The translations under genes were made by a program, and so were the position numbers. Positions 55,985 to 64,000 of a DNA stretch of 64,000 nucleotides are shown here, piece after piece (positions within the stretch are counted from its first letter, which is position 1; each line of letters opens with the position of its first letter). Source of the DNA: Carposina sasakii (lineage: Eukaryota; Arthropoda; Insecta; Lepidoptera; Carposinidae); NCBI GenBank assembly GCA_014607495.2, contig CP053159.1:4161501-4225500 (forward strand). The letters run 5' to 3'. The notes beneath the pieces are model-generated. The model did no database searches and was not told the DNA's origin. It saw nothing but the letters and a program-made list of their open reading frames with translations.

Positions 55985-56225
55985 GCAGGTCATGCTCCTA
56001 GAGCTGGAGTAAATTTTTGTCCCACTATCATCAGACTTTAACTCGAGAGATCCCTTAGCCACGTTTAGAATAGCGGGGACAGATGTAAATGATCAGTGGC
56101 AAGTTGCTTGCTTATCGTCTGAGAGAACGCCCGAGCTCCTTAGTCGACTCTTACCACATGTACGGACGGAGATGCAGCTGAATGTACGAGTATTCTAGTG
56201 TAGCCCCGCATCAGCACAGGTAGCC
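55985..56225 (+). repeat. Repeat family X, 3' two-thirds
   Basis: GAGATCCCTTAGCCACGTTT, AGAATAGCGGGGACAGATGT, AAATGATCAGTGGCAAGTTG, GAGAGAACGCCCGAGCTCC, TTAGTCGACTCTTACCACAT, and GCCCCGCATCAGCACAGG. It gives the family's right end, which pairs with the left end seen at 2.96, 33.6 and 63.5 kb. Confidence 0.72.
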
Positions 56226-57695
56226 TTACACCTTAAAGTAAAGTTACGATATTTCCACTCTATGTCTAGAGACCAAAATTTTAATAAAGCTCTTTCCAAA
56301 AAGTTCTTTTATATTCATTAACGAGATTAGTGAGTCTTATTAACGAGTGAACTTTCTGCACCAGACTGTGATATGTTGTTAGTGTCAACTTAAATCACGA
56401 GTTCCAGTAGAAAGTCAAGTATTGTGTTTAGTGACAAGCTGTTCAAACAAGAAGTGTTGCCTCATATAAGTTGCACAGAGGTTGTTTTTGTACTGCTATA
56501 ATATTTATCGGAAAACAAAATTACGTAAGTACGTTTTATATATTTTAACAGATTTGTATACTTCAGGTGGTAACATTAGGTATAATGTCAATCAATAACA
56601 TGATAAAAAATTACGATTTTGAAAAAAGTCATTGCTGTATTTAAAATAAAGGTTAAATAATAACATAAAAATATATACCACGAACTCAAAACCCAGGTCT
56701 GCCCCATATATGTATTGAGATGACATTCTCTACAAGTTCAATCGAGCCGACGACGATCGTTTTCCCTGTTGGATCGAGATATTGATTCTTAGGACAGAAA
56801 CACACGTAGTACCCATTATCTATAATCGTAAAATAAAGTTCAAGATTACCTACGGAGCTTTTGTTTACTACCAATTTTACTAATAAATTATTATTATTTA
56901 TGTACAGCATGCACCGACCGCGATGAACTTGTACGAGTTAAAACAAAAACTAAACGCAGAGATGGTTGCACTCTCGTAACCAACGAGAATGCCATCAAGT
57001 TTTATTTAGTACCAATTTGATAGTTTAAATTCCATTCCTTGATAGAAGATTTCTTGGTGGTATGCTCGATTAAACTTTTAGGTACTTATATTATAAAAAT
57101 TGTATATACATATAGACATAACTTTACTCTGCGATACTCTAACTTTATAAAATGATATTTTATATAGAAAAGTCTAAGTCTAAGTTTGGGTTAGCTCGGA
57201 CCACACAGACGGTAGACAGATTTGTATACGAATAAAACCGTTGGTATCTATTGTAATCTTACGACTACATGATTATCATAAAAAGTAGCTTTTAATTAAT
57301 CAACTACCTACTAATACTACTAATTACCTTTACTACTACTAAACTACCATCTTAACACGTGGTCCTGTCGACTGTTTCAAGCCTTAAGTATCAATGCTAC
57401 TAAATTTACCGACTTAAGTAGGTCGATAGCCACAGCTATGTTCTACTCAATTAGCTACCGTGTATGTGGAGGTACCAACCTTATTTATTGCCATCTACAA
57501 CCTGTACGATGTTTAAGATAGTCCAAGTCTTTGGTACAGGTTTAACAGTTATATGGATTGTAAAGATAAACTGCGCAATTGAAAATAATAAAATTCGAGT
57601 TTATTAAATAATTTGCAAATAAATATACTCTTGAGAATAGAGTTGGTACAAGTTAGTGTCAAAGCTAATGTTATGGAAACTTGAACATAAAATTA
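56226..57695. other. AT-rich DNA with one better-looking minus frame
   Basis: The frame 56686-56910 (minus, ATG start, 74 codons) contains YYVCFCPKNQYLDPTGKTIV and VGSIELVENVISI, with ordered codon use in its second half. I cannot name a family. It could be a fragment of a real exon or of an old retroposon. No splice sites decide it. Otherwise no feature. Confidence 0.3.
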
Positions 57696-57965
57696 TACAG
57701 AGTGTAACAAAAGGGGGTATGTTAAGGAAAGCTTATAGTATTAGCCCACTACAAAGCTTATACAAAATTTGAGACTCGAAATTATTTAGGTACTTACCTA
57801 TTATTTCTTTAAATTTTTTATGATGAATTGAGAAATCCCTTACTCGGGAATATTCATACAATCTTGAAATAGACATGTAATTTACAGTGTAATAATTGGA
57901 TAGGTTCCTTACATAGGATTTTTTATAGCTTTTCATATAACATACCCCTTTTGTTACACCCTGTA
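57696..57965. mobile_element. Foldback MITE, family A (270 bp)
   Basis: TACAGAGTGTAACAAAAGGG to TTGTTACACCCTGTA. The arms are more diverged than in the 55.4-kb copy. The 91-codon minus frame over it is not a gene. Confidence 0.83.
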
Positions 57966-58126
57966 TAATAAATAAATTGTACTTTATATGGTCAGTCTCA
58001 ATGGCCAATCATTTATATGGAAATAAATAAGAGCAAATGAAGTATTCTTACGACTTCATTAATTAAACGATTAATAGCATTATCGCAATGGTTGTATAAA
58101 TTCCACATTCTATTAAATTAAGAGAA

Positions 58127-58258
58127 GATTTTTCAATGGGCAGATAGTTCTGACTGATGACAATATAAGACAATTAATGATCTTACTTTAAAACTTGATT
58201 AAGATGACGGTATCAACTTTATTAATCAAATAGACCTATCTGACAATTGAAAAAGTCG
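58127..58258. mobile_element. Foldback MITE, family C (132 bp)
   Basis: GATTTTTCAATGGGCAGATA at the left against CTATCTGACAATTGAAAAAG at the right. CTTGATTAAGATGACGGTAT lies in the middle. Confidence 0.78.
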
Positions 58259-61200
58259 GCATTAACCGCATAGGTTATATTTGTGAAAAAGTATCAAATC
58301 AAAATTTACTTGACTGCACTTATGTAGGCTATCTGGCCAAAACAAAGTTCATGCTGGCAAGACGCTAGGCTGCTAGTCTTCTAATTTTTTATTTATTTAT
58401 GACCGTGTAAAGGATTGAACTTTCAACTATTCATTCAACAGCATTTTATATTTTGTATTAAAACACCATAAAATAAAGTACCATACAAAACAGAAATTCA
58501 TCAATTCCACATATCAAACATACTTCTAACACACACCATATATGTTTGAATCGATACATTATTTCTCACAAGCTCTAATAAAAGTCAATTACATGATTCC
58601 TACATCGATCATGCTGCAATAGCAAAAATACCGAAAAGCTCACTTCAAAGAAACATAATATGTGGACTCCGTTACTATGTGCAATGTAGATCTCCATATA
58701 TGGGGACAGATATCCGCCATATAAATTCTGACATATGTCATAGTTGTCTGGTGTCGACAAAAACGTTCAGGAGATGTTATGTAACTTATGTAAGACGCAA
58801 TGTAGTTGTAGTTATTTATTCTCAGGGGTTGAATATTATTTGGAAAATTTCTACTTCGAGAATCGAGAATCGAGAGAGCAGCGAGCTGCATCCAAACCAA
58901 TACCACCACATCCATTCTTTGTGCCGCACAGTCGGCCGTTATTTTTCAAGAGTCTTCAGAACTGAATACTAATAATAGTTTCGGCAGCACATTTTTATTA
59001 TGTTAATTTATCGAACATATTGCCTTAAGTAAGCTAAGCAGAGAAAAATAACTTCCGACGGGAAAATAATCGCATTTTTTATAAATGTTACGGAGTCTGT
59101 TTAACAATTAGGTTAAATAAAATTACACAGAAGCAAGCTAATTAAAAGTTTCGTTGTAGCTATCACGGAGAGTTGGAAACAAATCTTTTTTACTGCAGTT
59201 TAATTAGACCTAAAATGAAAATTCGTTGCTTATATTATGAAGATTTTCGAGAAAATTAAATCGATATTAGATCAAACATGGTAGTGAGACTCTTTCGTGG
59301 TCCTACAATTCTGGGTACCCCGTTTTGGTACACAGTATATTAAAAGTCATGTCATGGGTAATGATTTAGAAATTGCTTTCACGAATACTTTTTTTGGAAA
59401 TCTATCTACTACTGAATACTAGTGAATACTACGGCATTATCCTCTGTCCTATCCAACCTCATTCACTGGGGTCTAATAGGTTTTCGGATATCATCTGCCA
59501 CTTGATCTAACAGCGTCCTTTCAATCATCGTCATCATTTAGAAATCTTGTACCTAAAAACCAAATCCGTGACTAAATTGAAGATAAGGGATGAGACTATG
59601 AATTGTAGAGCTAAAGTCGCGCAGTCCGTTTTCACTATTCGACAAACTAGATTATAAATCGAAGCACATCATCCCGATTCCAGGCAATATGTCAATGGCA
59701 TGGAATCAGATAGGGCACGGTATGGTAACGGTCGGGCAGATTTATCGGATCTGGTGAGATAATTGTCTGGCCAATAGCTGGAAGTGGATCGTGGGTTCGA
59801 TGCTGAGATGGGTCGTACACGCTGTTTGTAGTTGAAGCTCGTAGAGAAAGGACGCAGAGGAGGTGACTGAAAAATGTTTACATACTTCACATCACGGTCA
59901 CATCTTCCCCCAGGACTTTGGACAGATTAGAATTGATTTTCAATAGGGGTGAGCTTATCGTTGCTATTTGCGGCTCAATTTCACAATCTAGAGGCCGAAA
60001 ACGAATCCAATAGTAAATGTTCCAATAATAAATCATCTTTATGCCTTATTTACTCGAGCAATCTTCTTGCTTTACTTATAGTTAGGAATGCGGAGAAGAA
60101 TATAGACTACATTCTGTAGTCTAAGTATCGAAACAGCGGGCAACAGCTATTTACCTACCTATAAAATAAGTATTTCAAAACTTGTGTTGCCATTGAGGCG
60201 GAAGGTTAAAACAGGTCAGTGATTGGTTCACACTGTGCTTTGTTTACAATATTGACATTCGTAGATCTATTATTGAATATCGCGCCTCTTCCTTTTCATT
60301 CCTTTATGTTGAAGCTTGTCAAAGAATTGATACCTAGTTAAAACTGTAACAGTACAGGTTGGGACTTGGGACATCATTACGGGCTAATGTAACATACGGT
60401 TTGTAACATTTAGTATAACATAGTATTTATTTGTGACTTTAGAGAACAGAAAATAGAGTTGTTGTACTTACAGGGAAAGTTAAGTGTAACTATGTAGGTA
60501 TTACAATTGTCAGCAAGGAAAGAATACCCCATTGCTTATCAGCAATAGAGATTTTGCCCTCATTTGAACATTCTCAAAACCCTCTCTACTCTACATTATT
60601 TGAACTTTATTTATTAACAGACACATCTCTACTAAATAATGGTTATGATAAAAACAGGCTGCAAATAAGTTAAATTGAGTCCACAAAGCAAATTGCTAAG
60701 AAATACGAATTCAGCACAACTAAATAAATCAACGTCATCCATTTTTAGAAACACATCACTTAATTCTATTTGGGACCAAAAGGAACTAAGCTTATTCATA
60801 AGGAACACGCGACATCGCCCGACGTTGTAAGTGCACAAAGAATAGCATTTTATGTTTTTCTGTTGCTAGATGTTAAGCCTCGTTCGCATAGGACTATTAA
60901 CGTACTACGTTTTAGGGTCATTCTGAAAATTGTCAATAAAATTTTACCCTTCACTTACAATATTTAAACTTTTTAAAAACGTAAGTGTTAGATAGAACAC
61001 CATGTCATAGAAGACTATGCCGTTCTCCAAAATCTAAATTAAACAACAGTCTGTATCACAATTTATGTGAGACGAGAAGAATTAGGTAACCAACAAATCA
61101 CAGCGTTGTTGTTGAAATATTATATATCTTTTATCGCTAAGCAGAATTAAATTTTAAACTTATCATCATTGAACAATAATTGAAACTAGTCTAAAAAATT

Positions 61201-62323
61201 AGGCCAGATGAATCCATGTTCTAGCAAAATGTCCTTGAATTGCAACAGAACATATCTGCGATCTTGATGCGTGTCACGCTGACACGCTACCCTGCAGCGT
61301 TACATGTGTTACAGTTGTAACGTTACATTATATGTTACGTTACTCTGTTTTGACAGGACAAGAGTATATTAGATGTCGTATCTAGTAATTATGTGTGTTG
61401 TAAGTACATACATGTTGCCAAATGTTAGTGTAAATATTAAATTGACGGTGTTACTGTTGCTATTGTCTCTGCTTGTTGTTTAACTATAATAATCACTATA
61501 ATTAGATATTAAATGATATATCTATTTATTTAACGCATCTTTCTTATTATAATAAACATTTTATCATTGCTGTGTTTTCAAAGTTATTCGACCATAGTCT
61601 CTTAAGAATGTCTTAAGGCATTGCTTAAGCATAATTTCCTAAATTTACTAGGTAGGTAGTTATTATTATTCTACTTACTTCTCTTCTATCTTTTGAAATT
61701 CTAGGTATATTTACAATATTAGGTATTATCAATAATACAGAATAATTCGAAGCATATTTCGCATTCAGAGAGCATTTTTTATATATACCTTCAAAGTAGT
61801 TGTGAAAAAAGCAGTTATAAAACAAACCTATAAGTATTTTTTTCTAAAAGCTAACTACATGACGCATATCATAGTTTCTTTTATACAGCCGCATAGTAAT
61901 TGATCACCATCATGAATTTAATTAATCCTGCAAAAACAAAACACATACAATATTCATGTTGCAGAATAACCCAAAGGATACATTTGCATTCTCCTTATTC
62001 AGGGTTGGTAAAGAAATAATTATAATTTTATTTTTAATGAAAATGTATATTAAGGAAAATAAAAGGGTTTCTTCTTATAACTTATGAAGAACAGTACAAT
62101 ATTAAAAAATGACAAATATTAAACATCATGCAAAACTAGTTCACAGAACTTTATATCACAAAGCTTTCAAAATAATCTCAAATATATTTTTAGACACAAA
62201 AAGTTTATGACATTACACAATTTTATATGACTTTAAAGTACACTACTATAAACTTTTAGCTATAGGTAACAAGCCTTTGCGACCTATTAAACTTTTTATC
62301 GCAATATGGCGCTCTAACAACAT
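58259..62323. other. Mostly unique AT-rich DNA with two repeat scraps
   Basis: 59299-59340 is a reversed family X end (CCTACAATTCTGGGTACCCC). 59431-59525 is a decayed minus-strand LINE end like 30.9 kb (CTATCCAACCTCATTCACTG; TTTTCGGATATCATCTGCCA). At 61.25-61.35 kb GTTACA/TGTAAC strings recur in short inverted order. Frames of 60-97 codons, including overlapping ones at 58.58-58.97 kb, have no domains. No gene. Confidence 0.45.
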
Positions 62324-62427
62324 GCGTGGGCGTACTATAAGCTGAATGAATGCATATTTCACAGTTCTTGCAACCCTGACGCGGTCAGCTTTGCGAAGCG
62401 TGTGTGGTCCTCAGTTACCATGGCAAC
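62324..62427. promoter_or_regulatory. EGR-type site and RFX X-box in unique DNA
   Basis: GCGTGGGCG at 62324-62332 is the exact EGR/Zif268-type recognition sequence. GTTACCATGGCAAC at 62414-62427 is a perfect palindromic RFX X-box (GTTRCCNNGGYAAC). Between them is GC-richer, repeat-free sequence (CCTGACGCGGTCAGCTTTGC). RFX factors drive genes of ciliated sensory neurons in insects, so this could be an enhancer or promoter of such a gene. This is motif evidence only, and no gene is visible next to it. Confidence 0.4.
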
Positions 62428-63235
62428 GAAGCTATCGTCGCAAAACATTCCAAATGCTTATTTAACAGGCGATTTTGCGTTTTAAGACAATGCTTTAGGA
62501 TACACGATGTGTGGATAAGTTTTCCCGTAGGTGTAGGTACGTAGATGGTGGATTACCTGATGAATCCAACTAATTGTAGTCCCTGAGCTTGGGCGAGGAT
62601 CGAAATGTCAAATGACCGTTAGTTTGTGCGCCAATTAAAAGGTTAGGTTCTTGGGTTTGCCAACGCTGGCTGGGTTCAGGGGTTGCTATTGTAACGGTAT
62701 GTGACAAATTTTGTACTGGTGATAGTTTACACTAAGAGGCACATCATACATATATACTGCACACATACTATATGCTTAAGGGATGCCTTCATTTTAATTT
62801 TAAAAGAATGCCAGAAAAGAAAAAAAGGAAGTACATATACATAATGTTTAGAACCGTTTGGTATAATTGGCAAATAAGGTGCAAAGGACTTGCCGATGTT
62901 GAATAAAAAATACTCAATTTAGCAATTTGCGAACCCAGTTGATTTAAATCGCCAATATATTCTGTGGTAAAACCACACAAACAAAATGAAACAAGAATCC
63001 AAGCAGCATTAAACTCCAGTATCAACCCGAGTCACCTAAGTAATGATTTAGATAAATTTTATTATTGTTATGGTCTTATGCCTCAATAAATATTAATTAA
63101 AATTTAATAATACGTAGGTATATAGGTTTTATTGATTTAGTAATCATATATAATTCATTAATGATAGTTAATTTTAGCTGTTTTATGCTGCGACATTATT
63201 CAAGGATTTTATGTATCTGGAATAACGGTTTATTC
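62428..63235. other. Unique DNA, one unsupported frame
   Basis: The minus frame 62789-63025 opens on TTG and is hydrophobic and unrecognised. No other feature. Confidence 0.4.
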
Positions 63236-63437
63236 ATCTAAACCAGGAGTTCCCAAACTTTTTTTCTCAATAGACCCTTTCAAAAGTTAACTGATTCTGG
63301 TGGACCCCCTACAGGCCTACACCACATACGAATTCATTGTAAACCAACATTTTTTCACGTCAACGTAGACCCCCATCAAGTCTCCTGTGGACCCCTGGGG
63401 GTCCACCTGGACCACTTTGGGAACCACTGATCTAAAC
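63236..63437. mobile_element. hAT-like MITE with 8-bp target duplication
   Basis: The element 63244-63429 (186 bp) has terminal inverted repeats CAGGAGTTCCCAAA and TTTGGGAACCACTG (12 of 14 match). It is flanked on both sides by ATCTAAAC (63236-63243 and 63430-63437), a perfect 8-bp duplication as made by hAT transposases. Inside is the palindrome GGACCCCTGGGGGTCC. It has no coding capacity. Confidence 0.93.
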
Positions 63438-63536
63438 CTTACACACACATTCTATCTACTCTACAGGTTCATTCTTATGCTATTAACGAAATTAATATGA
63501 CTAGTTTAATAATGTAAGATTCTGAAATAAAGATAT

Positions 63537-63590
63537 ACATACACAGCTGTGTTTCCGAAATTGGGTAGCTAGAATTGCAATTCTATACTA
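63537..63590 (+). repeat. Repeat family X left end
   Basis: ACACAGCTGTGTTTCCGAAA, TTGGGTAGCTAGAATTGCAA. Only the first ~55 bp is present. Confidence 0.6.
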
Positions 63591-64000
63591 TTCTATATAA
63601 TTCTAGACCAGGACTATGAAGAAGATTCAAAAGGAGAGAGTAAATCCTTATATAAAAAAAATTGCCCTTGAAATAATGTAAAGAGGATGAATTATGAAAA
63701 TGATAAATCAATCTCATACAATGATCACTGATTAGTATATCAAAAATTTTCGTCCCATAATATGCGTCCATATCTTCGTCCAAAAAATGTTAAAACAATT
63801 TCTTTATTCGCTTTACGACCTGACCCCATGAATTAAAATCCTCGCGCAAATCACGTCAGTAAATATGTACCTTATTCGGGTCATACTAATTAAAACTCGA
63901 CCACAATACGTCACGCATGTCGGGTAATCGTTCGTGTAAACGACCACAACTTTTATGGACCTATTTGTTTTTTATTCATGAAAGGCGGTAAGTAGACCGG
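63591..64000. other. AT-rich DNA to window end, no gene
   Basis: A 66-codon minus frame is unsupported. Nothing else is seen before the window ends. Confidence 0.5.

Noticed and set aside
1..64000. CRISPR array or prokaryotic defence system
   Set aside because: Repeats are dispersed transposon copies without regular spacers. Gene density, LINEs, SINEs and Helitrons are eukaryotic.

Overview
The window is nuclear DNA of a moth or butterfly (Lepidoptera). The species cannot be named from the sequence. The call rests on the repeat load: Lep1-like Helitron ends (TCCTACTAATATTATAA at one end, a GACGAAGTCGCGGGCGTCC hairpin and CTAG at the other), many 3' ends of LINEs that read GEAYVQQWT before a TGATGATGA tail, a tRNA-derived SINE, and TACAGGGTG foldback MITEs. 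Base composition is AT-rich. There is no bacterial-style gene packing, no rRNA, no CRISPR array and no intact protein-coding gene that I can recognise. Most open frames are 60-105 codons long, and several begin with TTG rather than ATG.

Layout. 0-9 kb: LINE ends, Helitrons, foldback MITEs and copy A of a composite repeat (8.16-9.07 kb). 9.4-10.7 kb: a duplicated block carrying the C-terminal part of a LINE reverse transcriptase. 12.5-17.2 kb: a foldback MITE, a tandem direct repeat, and a decayed LINE reverse transcriptase with QGDP- and FADD-type motifs (15.9-16.8 kb). 19.36-21.33 kb: a non-autonomous LTR element with two LTRs and a 5-bp target duplication. 21-32 kb: mostly featureless AT-rich DNA with LINE tails. 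32.3-33.3 kb: copy B of the composite repeat, inverted relative to copy A. 35.7-40.5 kb: a cluster of LINE ends, one with a GC-rich 3' region followed by a SINE, and a three-frame remnant of a second LINE class. 43.38-43.74 kb: an isolated CpG-dense block with an arthropod-type initiator and a splice donor, the best candidate for a real promoter and non-coding first exon. 44.2-45.3 kb: a SINE with a tandem duplication and an AT microsatellite. 46-58 kb: more Helitrons and MITEs, and a tRNA-like Pol III unit at 55.0 kb. 62.3-62.4 kb: a non-repeat stretch with a perfect EGR-type site and a perfect RFX X-box. 63.24-63.44 kb: a hAT-like MITE with a perfect 8-bp target duplication.

Reading. The window looks like intergenic or intronic DNA. 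If the CpG-dense block is a promoter, the 20 kb to its right could be a long first intron of a gene whose coding exons lie outside. The clearest sign of recent activity is a pair of 297-bp Helitrons, 43 kb apart in opposite orientation, that I read as identical. I see no defence system, biosynthetic cluster or virus, and no new multi-gene system. The points of interest are in the mobile elements and in three putative regulatory blocks.
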